Source: Odontesthes bonariensis (taxonomy: Eukaryota; Chordata; Actinopteri; Atheriniformes; Atherinopsidae). From it: a DNA stretch of 64,000 bases. Of this stretch, positions 35,164-45,900 are shown piece by piece. The notes under the pieces were generated by a model, which was given only the letters and a program-made list of their open reading frames with translations, searched no databases and was not told the DNA's origin. The position numbers and the translations under genes are program-made. Each line of letters begins with the position of its first letter. Position 1 is the stretch's first letter. The stretch lies in NCBI RefSeq assembly GCF_027942865.1, contig NC_134517.1, positions 16,808,009 through 16,872,008 of the forward strand, read 5' to 3'.

Positions 35164-37179
35164 GGCTGCAAGAAAGATCATATACTTAGTAACTCATAAA
35201 ACCTTATACTATTATTAAATGTCAACCTAACACACCTCCAAATGTAGTCAGCTGAATAACTGTAAGACTCAAAGAAAAAAAAACACAAAAACACTTGGCT
35301 CTGTGGAATCTTTATAGATTTTTAAAACTGCTCATGACCAGGCTACGATATGCTGAAACAATGACATTTTCTAGTCACCATAAAACTTGATCATTCTCAA
35401 ATGTTTCCTGATCTCTAAAACAGTTTAAATGTTAAAATGTCAAAGAAAGGCGATTAATCTGCTGCCTGCATCAGGAGGTCCTAAATGGATCCCTCAAACA
35501 GGCTTTAAAATTCATTTCAGACACATCTTCCTACCTTGAACCAGTCACACTCTTTGAATCAGGGGTGCAAAGTGTCCCTCCACAGTCAAAATGTTTTCTT
35601 AAAAAAAACAACAGCTATTTATTTTTCACGATCTGTATGAATAAGAGCGCACATGTGCGTGAATATTGTTTTTATACCATGCCAAGAGGAAGTGCGAGAA
35701 ATTTTTTTCACTCTTCCCATTTACGCTTACTTGGTGTTGCAGCTGCTCTCATCCTGAACGCATCCAAGCTCGTTGACAGCATTATGACAAACACGATGAC
35801 ATATCACTTCCTTAAAACATGTCTTCTGCTTCTACATTGTAACTAAACTTAGGAGGCACTTCTGCATTGATATTTCCACTGCAAAATTAAATCAAACGGC
35901 TTGACGCAGAGGGAAACGAGCGGTCATTTTTAATTGAAAACAGTGATGTTTCGTTTCTGTAAAAAAGAAACAGGTGTTAAATGCAGAAGAAACCTATATT
36001 TGATCAAAAGAAATATCACGGAAAGCGGCAGACACCAATTCCTCTTTTCGTTTTCTAACAGGTGACCACCCGTTCTAAGTTTGTTTGAGGTTGTTCAAAT
36101 CTCATGCAGCTTTTAAAGCTCAAAGGTGTTACCTGCATTCAGGCCAAAAGGCAGAAGTGTGACTTCACACTCAGTCAGTCATCATTTCCTCCACGAAACT
36201 GAGGATGAGGCCTTGAAATATGATCATTTGGGGTTTGTTTTTTTCCCCCTCGCTTGCTTTTAGTTCCTCTCTAGTGTATTGCGTCTCTTTCGCAAGGAAA
36301 GCTGCCCCCTAAATCAGTTGTGTGGTGAAAGTGCAGACGGGACTTTTTAGGCTGTAATTATGGCCGGGATTTTTCCGACATGAAAGCCCCTTGTCTGTCT
36401 GCACAACTCGCTTCAGTTAAGACGCTTTTCTTCGCGACTTCCTCAGCTCACAACAGAGGAGCCCGACAACAGCAGCGCATGAAACCAGAGAGAAAACCTT
36501 TCATTATTAATTAAGAAAGGAAACCTGAGACATGAGTCAACATCATTTGAATTCTCAATGTTCTAGCAACATCCGTGTCATTTATACACTGAATTAATCA
36601 TTCTTGCAATTAACAGCTTTTTACACAAAACCTCTAAAATCTCAATTTGTTTTACCTGCCAGCAGTTCAGCATATACACGGCTATACATTTCTTTTCTTT
36701 TTTTAATCATCTTTTGTTTCTGTCTCACACAAACACCCATAAACAGGTGGATCTGCGGCCACAAACTAAATTATACTCCTGGTGTTTGTTGGATAGTTTG
36801 TCATTATTTTTGTTCACTCGGTCTCCTGTTGATATCTGACAGGACTGCTGATCAGTATAATGATAGCGCAAAGTATAGAGTTACCAGCTCGTTGCCACTG
36901 CAGTGTTGCTGAGCAACACCCTATATCATTAGAGGCACGCTGAAGCAGGGTAGACACCTGTTTCAGATCAGTTTTTGTTTTTTTGTTTTTTTTTTTTGCC
37001 TTTGAGAAACTGTTTGGAGATTTCAGCACCCTGGATAGCGATAGGTCGCAATAAGCAGCTCCAGTGGGGTTAATGACTATTTCTGTTTGTTTGTTTAGAG
37101 GGAATATGGATGAGTGCTACTCACATATCAAGAAATCTAAAGGGCAAGTCTGAAACTATGACAGATACAGTTTAGGAGA
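35164..37179. promoter_or_regulatory. Divergent intergenic region of tasl and the C13orf42-like gene
   Basis: The two genes point away from each other across 2.0 kb, so promoters and the tasl leader exon should lie here. On the minus strand a GAAANNGAAA motif (36046-36055) matches the core of interferon-stimulated response elements, and GAAACGAAAC lies at about 35949-35958. Such short motifs arise by chance often, and no TATA box or CpG island stands out. Regulatory roles are inferred only. Confidence 0.3.
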
Positions 37180-39922
37180 ATGTTCAGGAAGATCAATAAT
37201 GTGTTCCGTCCCAACCATCACGGACACAGAGGACGGGATGATGGAGGTGGGCTTCGGGCCGAGCACGACTACCACAGCGCCTGCACAGTCAGGCTGGTCC
37301 GCAGTACCTCCATGCTTGTGGTGGGAGAGAAAACCCAAACAGCCCAGGGCTCAACTTTAAAACGGAGCAAAAGCACAGTGAGCATCGAGTCGACTTTGTA
37401 CTATTATCAAAGACAAGAGGACAGAATATGGCTGTATTCCCAGAATCAGAACTGTCTCGAGTACCTGGAGGCGCTCGTGGCTCTGAGAAGGCAGTACACA
37501 AAGAGCGTGAGTGACTTGAAAAGCAACGACGCCAAGGCCACGGCGTCCTCAAAGAAGAAACCCGCGCCCCAGCCGACTTCGAAGAAGGGGGAACCGGTAA
37601 GCTCAAATTATTCTATCCCACAACATGAGGCAGAAAATGCGAAAGGCAAATATCCTGCCATTTCTAACCACAGATATCAAGAGCCAAACCGTCCACCCCC
37701 CCTGTCCCCAATGAGGAGGACACTTTGCAGTTCTTTGATTCGGTCATCGCCAGCTGCGACAGTGAACCTCTGCGCAAACCTTACAAGGACGATGGCCACG
37801 CAGACGTGGATTTCATTGGTGAGTTTGTAATTCCATTTCTGGGGACAATGAGAATTAGTATAGGAGTACAACATTATGGAAACAAGCATTTTTTTCCTTT
37901 AACGCAAAAGAACCAATTCAACATGCTTTATGAAAAAAATAATTATTATTATTCAAATCATTTCAATGCTTCATAGTGTTTGAATGACCACAATGTATTT
38001 CATACAAATAAGAAATAAATAACTTATTATAGCCTTCAGAAAAGAAAAAATAATATGTTTTAACCAATTTCCAACTCAATGACCTCTCAGTGGTTGCATG
38101 CAGTGGTGCAAATTAAATTTAAATTAATTTAGTCTATTTCAGAGCAAAGTCAACGCAACACACCCAAGTTACACCAGAGAAACATCGCCACCACCATCCT
38201 GTTTGCTGATTGGCTGATTGCGTGGAACATGCTGAATGTTGGCTGATAATGATGTGAGGCCAATGTATGCATCCACAGTAAGAAAATATACCAAAGGAGC
38301 CCTCTCTCTTTTTGACACATATAACTGGTTTAACTGTGATATATTGCCTTACTTATGTGAATGTTAAAGTATTAATAACAATACATTAAAATGACAGGAT
38401 CCTTCTTTACTCCAACTCGAAATGATTAATTTAACACCTTAATCCAGCAGGCTTTACATCGATTCAGATCTGACATATAAATCATAATAAACACATAAAA
38501 TATGATGTATTATGGGAAATTAGAAAGTAGTTTAGCCCCACGTTAACAGGACACATTAAAAAATGTTACTATATTAAATTTTTTTCTGAGGACTGAGCTA
38601 TTACTTGTTATTTGATTTAAATGTTTCTTTATATAGAGGAATTTGTGAAATGGAAAGTTGGTTAAGCCTAGTCCCAATTTTCTCCCGTCAGCACTACCCA
38701 TCTGTATTTTTTAAATTCTTGCTGGCAGGAGCCCCTTTTTCTCTTGGAGATCAAGGAGTGGTGGTCATCTAGCGATTTTAATTAAACGTGAATGTAAACA
38801 TTTGTCAACTGTAGTTACTGGTCACTGCTTGCAAAGATACAGTATGTTAAGTGTGGGTAGCATTGTACTTGAGTCATGAAGTATATCAGTTCTAGTGGTT
38901 TGAAACACTGAAATGCTCGATGAAGGTCCATCTCCGTCTGTTTTCAACACATCCTGACAATTTGAGAAATAATTCTTTCCTGCGAAGCTCAGGTACCTTT
39001 TGTGGCGGTTTAATTGCGGTTAAATATCAAAACACCGTTGCTTTATTTTTTTTTGCAATTGGAGCACAAATGTCACTAATACCGCTAATGATGACTGAGT
39101 ATACGTCAAGGCCGCAGAACAAAACTGGCACGCCTGAAGCGAAAGTAACCATTTATCCAAGCGTTTTCAGACCCGTGCACATATTTTAACATAACACTTT
39201 ATTTGATCTCATCTCAAGTTTGCCTTATTGTTTAGCCAAGTGTCTTTCTGCCGAAAGACATTCGATTTGCTTATCATCTTGCATGAACCGTTACTGCATT
39301 TCGGGAAATGTTTTCATGTTCTAAAGACTTTTGAAAGTCTGGCGTTCTGCCTCTCAGCAGAAGAAGTGCTCCTAAGCATTCAGTCCACGTCATTCAGATA
39401 CAAGACGGGGGACAAAGAATTGTGAATAATTTCAAAGTGTGCAGTGGCTCAGTATGCAACCACCACCTTCTATAACCTCGATAAGAAGGTAGGCTGTTAA
39501 AACTGTTGTTTTGTATTGTCCCGGATTTCACAGGAGAACCTATTAAAATGGCTGGTAACTATAAAGTCAGAAGCAAAAATACATTTTTTTGCCTCATCTC
39601 AGCTTCTTTGCTTTCTGTCCATCCCACAACAGTGGCTTCCAGCTCGGCTGGACACGACCTCCACTCCAACTGGGTATTGAAGGTTCCGCGGGACGCCGAT
39701 GATTCCGAGCAGAAGGTGGTTCGTGACTGTGCCAACGAAAGTGTCCGAAAAAAGAAAAACCAAAACGGGTCCACGAGCAGCAGACTGCGACTGCAGAGGA
39801 ACCCAATCCACCTGCCCAAAGTGGTGGAGAGCGCATTCCAGACGCTGCGCTTCAAGCCCAAATTAAAAAAAGCAGTGAAGCCTGATGGACATTTGAAACC
39901 AGCAGCACTGCCACATCACTGA
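37180..39922 (+). CDS. C13orf42-like protein, three exons
   Basis: Exons are 37180-37596, 37674-37818 and 39633-39922, giving 283 codons. Junctions are ccg|gtaagc to ccacag|ata (phase 0) and attg|gtgagt to caacag|tgg (phase 1). Intron 1 is only 77 bp and has no in-frame stop. Exon 1 starts MFRKINNVFRP and holds VRLVRSTSMLVVGE, SKSTVSIESTLYYYQRQEDR and CLEYLEALVALRRQYTKSV. Exon 2 holds LQFFDSVIASCDSE. Exon 3 is very basic, with PIHLPKVVESAFQTLRFKPK. I recognise the family as the uncharacterised vertebrate protein C13orf42; its function is unknown. Support for the name is partly position: it adjoins rnaseh2b, as C13orf42 adjoins RNASEH2B on human 13q14.3 from memory. No signal peptide or membrane segment was seen. 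The start is the first ATG of the frame. Confidence 0.8.
37819..39632 (+). other. Intron 2 of the C13orf42-like gene
   Basis: A 1.8-kb AT-rich intron between gtgagt and caacag. ORFs within it (38920-39189 and 39228-39425) have no domain. No transposon was recognised. Confidence 0.6.
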
Positions 39923-40081
39923 CAGAGCTCGGCCTAATGTGTTCGGCCAGACATCCCGCTGTGTGAAATATCCTTTTGGACAATTAATATTGGCAATACA
40001 GTATGTAAAGAAAAACAATTTCCCGAAGACTCTTCCTACTTTTAACTCTAACTGGTGCAAACCTGGCCCAGAATTTTGGCT

Positions 40082-40087
40082 AATAAA
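40082..40087 (+). terminator. Polyadenylation signal of the C13orf42-like gene
   Basis: AATAAA, 160 bp past the stop codon at 39922 and before the TTAA element begins. Confidence 0.55.
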
Positions 40088-40448
40088 CACGCAAGTGTTA
40101 CTAATGAAATGACAATTCGGTCCATACGATTACACACTCCATATCATTTAACTGTGACAGTCAGCCAGCATGCACACACACACCGAGACAGGAACTGAAG
40201 CAGCTGCAAGAATTCAGCCGTCTTCCTTTCAAATTTCAAACTTTTTCCAGCAGTGATAGGTTGTCTTCAGAGAAAAATGCCTGTTTAGCAGAATGTGTTA
40301 TAGAAGCTTTCTGAGCAGCTTCATATTAGCCTCACTTGATATCAGATATACTATACTGCAGTATATAGGGGAGGGGGTGATGACTTTGATGGCTTTTGCA
40401 AGGCTGAAAATAAAAGAAAAAAAGAAAACTTAAATTCCTCCTGACATC

Positions 40449-42194
40449 TTAAAGTGCTTATGAAACGAATTTTAATTGTTGGAATTTCACAGTTTTTGCT
40501 GCTGATTCTAAAGGTTCCAAGCCTTGCGATTAAAATGAGATATTGTCTGGATAATAATTTATCCGGGAAGTCATGTTAAAACGGGCTCAAAAGGAGCCAC
40601 ATTTTGTCTTTTTGTGCGAATTCTTTTTTTAATGCGTGACGTCATAGGGTTGACACAGAAGTTCTCGTAGTCTAACTGTAATGGCGGCGTCTATGACTAA
40701 GACATCACAGCACGGCAGAAAATATTGTGTTGCTGGAGGAACAAATGGTGTTAGTTGCAAAAATAGCAGCTTCACTGAAGGCATCTCTCTGCACATGTTT
40801 CCCAAACCAAAAACTACTGGAACTGAGGCTGACAAGGAGAAGGCAAAGACGAGAGCACGGTGGATACAGTTTGTACGGAGGCATCGTCGTGATTTTGAAG
40901 TGTCCTCAACATCCGTGTTGTGCTCCGTACATTTCCATCACAAAAGTTTCATTTAAAAATGTGGAGATCGCGGGAATGGTTGGGAATAGGAGACGTCTTT
41001 TAGCTGAAGCTGTTCCAACTATTGACATCGCTGGACCTGGTGTGCCGACGGAGACTGTCCCTGCTCGAACTACTGCTCGGGCGCGAAGACAGGTGAGTCT
41101 GAAATTTCCACATCGGACATTACTGGACTTGTTTTTTTTATATATATAATAATGTTCGCTTACTGTTCGCTTCTGAGAGGCAAGTGTCGACCACTGCTAT
41201 TGGCTGAGAGCACGGTGGATCGTATCACTGCGTGCTGCCGCCTGCCGATAGCTGCACCTGTTACGGTGTTTGCTGCTCGGAAGCAGGGGACTGCTCGCTT
41301 TGCTCTTCGGTCTGCACACATATCCAGCTAGAATTGCTGTCTGGTCTCTCCGGTGATTGCGCCGGCTACGACATCCGAGGCTCCGTGGATCAGTCCTACC
41401 GATGGCTGCTGTCAGTCGTGCCGAGGCCGGGTGCCCATCTCCCTGCCGCCGACCCGTGAGGATCCGCACTGGGGCCGCGCACTGGAGGATCTCCGACCCG
41501 TTAATCCACGCCATTGTTTATTAAGCTTACATTAAAACCATGTTATTATCACATACGTTTTTTTTAAGTGGCTGGATTTCAAAGTGCCCCTTCGTTAGGT
41601 TTCAACGTGTCAAAGACAGCGCAGCAGAATGCCATATCTGCCAAACCGGCATGTTCAAATCTTTTCCAGTTTACCACAGCAAACATACACTATTGTGTCA
41701 TTTGATTGATAACATCTTAATAATAATCAGCGTGTAGTAGGAGCGATGGCTGTTTTGTGCCGCCGATCCTGTGCTGAAAATGGTAACTTTCATTTCCATT
41801 ACCCATACGGGAGGTGCAGAGAGCCTCTACAATATAGATATTAAATCGATTTGTGTGGCTTAAATTCAACGAAAGTTTTTCCACATAATGTTAGAGGTGT
41901 GTTCTTTCGACCTGCTGATGTTTGTATCAGAATTTTGGTTCCTTTATGAGATATAGGTCCATCAAATGTATGTTATTATCGCAGCCAGCCATACTAGCAA
42001 ATAAGGGAGTCAACCCTATGACGTCACGGTCATATGGCCAATTTCGCACCAAAGGCCACATAATTCACACTTTTAAATGGCCGTTTTAACAAGTTATGCC
42101 CGGAAAATTTAGTTCAAGTTGGATTGATGGTTTTAAAAAAAGACAAAAATTTCATTTGATTGATAGATGAACATTCGTTTCAGTGCATCTTTAA
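40449..42194 (+). mobile_element. Kolobok-type TTAA element with a THAP-domain ORF
   Basis: TTAA lies at both edges (40449-40452 and 42191-42194). The inverted ends match well: left AAAGTGCTTATGAAACGAAT, right (inverse) AAAGATGCACTGAAACGAAT. A TTAA duplication plus a THAP-domain ORF is the description of Kolobok transposons. The element is 1.7 kb and has no DDE transposase, so it is probably a deletion derivative. The stretch at 41237-41320 is shared, inverted, with the loop of the foldback element at 7.1-7.8 kb. It fills the space between the 3' ends of the C13orf42-like gene and rnaseh2b. Confidence 0.75.
40681..41090 (+). pseudogene. Frameshifted THAP-domain ORF
   Basis: From ATG 40681 the frame encodes a THAP zinc finger: RKYCVAGGTNGVSCKN, then MFPKPK, RWIQFVRRHRRDF and LCSVHF. 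These provide the C-C-C-H zinc ligands, with the wide first spacing known from transposon THAP proteins. The frame stops at 40954. The continuation (KNVEIAGMVGNRRRLLAEAV) lies in another frame, so a small indel near 40947-40960 broke it. It ends at a good donor, cag|gtgagt near 41093, so the original gene was probably spliced. Confidence 0.65.
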
Positions 42195-42880
42195 GATTAC
42201 TTGGACTGATCTGTGAAAAGAATATCTCTCAAGATGCCTTTTGATCTGAATCAAACAAGAGAAATGTTCAATATCTCGACGGATATGGAATTTTGGCTGA
42301 TTGCAGTTCAGAGTTGGGACGCAAGTGTCTGCATTCCTTCCAGGTATCAAAGCCAACTGTAGAATGCAACAATGTCCCCTTTCATGCTCAGTCATAGACT
42401 GCCGAGAGAATGGCTGTTTGAATCGAGAGCGACGCTCGGCGAGTCAAAAGTCCAAGGCCTGAGCTGTCTGAATAGCTCCAAACCTGTTGAAATGATCTTG
42501 AACTTGAAGGGTCAATACACCAAATCGCAAAGAAATATACGAGTCCAATGATGCTGACATATCCGATTTCAGACACCCGTCACTGGTATTCAAGATAAAA
42601 TGAGCTTAGATTAATATTGATTAGTGCGAATAGAAGCGAAAAGTTGAAAGTAAGCTTAGCTTACCACTGTGAGTTGGAAGGATGACAGTCTTTTTGTAAT
42701 TTCGCAGGTGGAAGAGGCATTACTTCTACGTAAGTAGTAGTACCGGTACTGGCCTAACTATATTAAAACTGGAATTACAGTGTATTTTTAATTTGAAAAA
42801 AAAAAAAGACTATCTCTCGTCTTCATCAAGTTCCTTTCGAAGTATTAAAAATGAGAATAACACGTCAAATACATTTTCCT
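42195..42880. other. Spacer to the rnaseh2b 3' end
   Basis: No gene or repeat end was recognised. The ORFs are short. Confidence 0.3.
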
Positions 42881-42887
42881 TTTTTTT

Positions 42888-42893
42888 TTTATT
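42888..42893 (-). terminator. Polyadenylation signal of rnaseh2b
   Basis: AATAAA on the minus strand, about 55 bp past the rnaseh2b stop codon at 42948, inside an A-rich run. Confidence 0.6.
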
Positions 42894-42947
42894 CCAAATA
42901 GGTTGCATACAAATTTTTTTTTAAAAAAACAAGAAAATACACAACAA

Positions 42948-45900
42948 TCATTTCTTTTCTGCTTTGACCTTAGGGCTGAAAAAGGATGACATTGGCTTCA
43001 TGCCAGTCTTGTCCACCTTTGCCAGGGTTTTCTGAGCAGATGTCATCTTCTTGGGTGGCTGAAATAAAGAAAAAATAAACCAATAAAACTCGACAACCTT
43101 GCCCAGAGACAGCAGGGAATTCATTAACTATAACAAAGTGCAATTCAATACGAGGAAAAATATGTTTCCCACAAGGTGAGCCCCACTGGCACACGTCTAT
43201 AATCAAAGCTCAAAGAAAGCAGTCAGCAGACAAAACTAAAAATGAGACTTGAGAGATAAAACACAGGAGACTGCTCCGATGTCCAAAGCCACTAAGCCCT
43301 CCAATAACGTTTAATCTACTGTCAGGCAGACTGCTCTGCATACACTCACTTTCCGCGCAAAGTCTGCACTGTTGAATTTGGTGTAGTCTTCTCCAGCCTC
43401 CACCGGCTTGTCTGAAAGTTTCCGCTTCTGCCAAACGAGGAAGTAAGAGATGCTTTTCATGACAATAAGCACCACAGAAACACCACTACCAGCACTACTG
43501 ACCACACACTACAAGCCCTTAAAGCCCCAATTAAACCGCACAAGCAGTGACTGAGAAAGACACTCCTAAAAAGCATGCATCTAATGTGAGAGTGAGGTGG
43601 AGGACTACGTGGAAAGTGCACGGAGGCTTCGGCAGAATGCGGAACTGAGGGAAAGTGTCACAACGACTTCACTCAGAGACGCCAGCATACCTTGGAAGGA
43701 GGCTCTGTCTCCTTTGGGCTTGTGAGCTCTGGTAGGCTGTGGAGTGCAGTAAAGAGGCATGTTTAATCGAAATTATCAACAGAACTCAGCAATGATAATG
43801 ATGACGATGATTAACATACCCCAGGTGTTTGAGGAGGGCTTTGCTGAGGTCTTCATTGATGTACTCTGATATCAGGCCGTGGGCGTAGCGTAGGTAGTCA
43901 TCTGTAGTATCAAAACATGAGAGGGACGGTAATAACCAATCTAATCTGGTGGCAAATCAGACATGTTCTAGCCATTAAGCCAACTCCATACACAAATACT
44001 ACATAGCAATACTGCCATCTATTGGCCAACAGTCATTATTGCTGCCAATGCATATTCCAATGCAGGAAAAAGGATGAAAATCTGCCTAAAAATGTCCTAA
44101 ACGTGGAAATGTTGGGACGTCTGGTTACCCTCATGGTCCTCTGACTTGATCCTGACATACGTGGAGGATTTCACTCCCTCTCCTACGGAGATATTTTTCT
44201 TCTTCAGGGCAACGACCGTCCTCTCCACCTACAACAATAACAACAACAAAAAAAAAAGAAGTTTGACAGTTTTCCTAATATTTATCTAACGTACCAGAGC
44301 CGAAAAATCTCGCACGGCGTCCACCTTTTTCTTTAACCAGTTCATCGTCCGCTCTTGACTGTATCGATAAAACTTCTGGCTTCCCACCTCTGTAAGTATG
44401 AAACACAACGTTTAAAAAAAACAAACTTTTTTTAAAAAGCAAGTATCTCAACCTTTTCGTCGAGTCATGCCAGCACAAACAAAAATCACCTTTTTCCTCT
44501 GCAATGTGGAGCAACGAGGCCGGCGTGCACGTGCAGCTAAGAAGTCTCGAACAAGCTGGGAACTCCTCATCCATGACCACTTGGCGCACGGGTTGGAACT
44601 TCCCCTGAGCGGCATTAATAAAGAAAAAGGTGAAAGGTTAACTGCAAGGTCCTTTGAGCTGGATTCACATTAAAAATGATTACTCAAACAGAAAGTTTCC
44701 AACGAGTTTTTCCATGTTTCCCCCTGCACCGTCTGTCTGAGTTAACCACAAGCACAACACAGCTCGTGTTCAAACATCTCGTTCGTAGGCGATGCTGCTC
44801 GCTGCACTGCACGGGCGGAGATGCAAGCCTTTTCTTGGTGAAGAAAGGTCCTCCTGTCGCTTTGCAGTACTGACAACTAATATGGACAATTAGAGATGCA
44901 CCGGATCCTGATTTTTAAGGTCCTGCCGGATACCGGATCCACTGCTTAAGATCCTGCTGGAACCGGAACCGGATACCGGATCCTACTCGGATCATCAGCT
45001 AGTACATTATAATGCAGTGAAAACCACTTTACAGTTCATTTCCTTTCCTTAACAGATGAAATACGCAATAACTTCTAACATTATCTATTTTATTTGAATA
45101 CAGTCACCTGGAACACACCGCTGAAATGTTCAGCTTAACTTCATTTGTGTACAGGCTTATTGTTCTGTTCAATCCAAAGAACAAATAAAGAGAGCAAAAA
45201 ATGACATTATTACTAAAGAGAATGAGGCCTGTCATAAACAGCAAGCCATAAAGTGCTCTTTGAAAAGTAAAAGAAAAGAGTAAAAGAATCCAACAAAACA
45301 TAAGCCTACTGTATTTACAAACTAAAATATAGCAAATTTAGCACATGTATAACTCTTGGATACAAAATTTCAATAGGCCTGGTAAATGTAATGAAAAAAA
45401 ATGTAGGCTAATAGTAGCCTTATTAACTGCAGACTGATTTTTTTTCTCAGAAAAAAAAAAAACACTGGGAATCTTGATAATCATCATGAATGCCTACAGT
45501 CATGGAACATAGGCTATTTCACTTCTATTTCAAGCACTTAACTGTAGGCTTAATTAGAACATTAAACAAAGTGTGGCACAAAAAACTCGAACCTACTCTC
45601 CTGTAGGTTATATTATGAACAACTTCTATAGCTAGCTTTCACAGAAAATGAGCGTGTCCTTTCAGAAAAACAAGACGCTCTGCATTAATCGACGACAGCC
45701 GGTTGCGAGTGCGAGTCCAGCGGAGCTGAAGAGTCGTTCACTGGGTACAGAGGTTGGTGGTGGGCAGAGATAAACTTTGGCCGTTTTTGACAGCAGTGGA
45801 AAGTGCTGCTGATTGCCTTTCCACCACGGTTAGAGGAATCAGTGGCTCGCTGAAAAAAACGCTGACCTCTGTTTCAGCGGTTATCTTCTTTAAACATTTA

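Noticed and set aside
35163..35181. Upstream ATG at 35181 as the tasl start
   Set aside because: It lies in the pyrimidine tract and acceptor of the leader intron; the downstream ATG matches the family N-terminus.
39559..39861. Minus-strand ORFs opposite exon 3 of the C13orf42-like gene
   Set aside because: They are antisense shadows; the plus-strand exon joins two others in phase.
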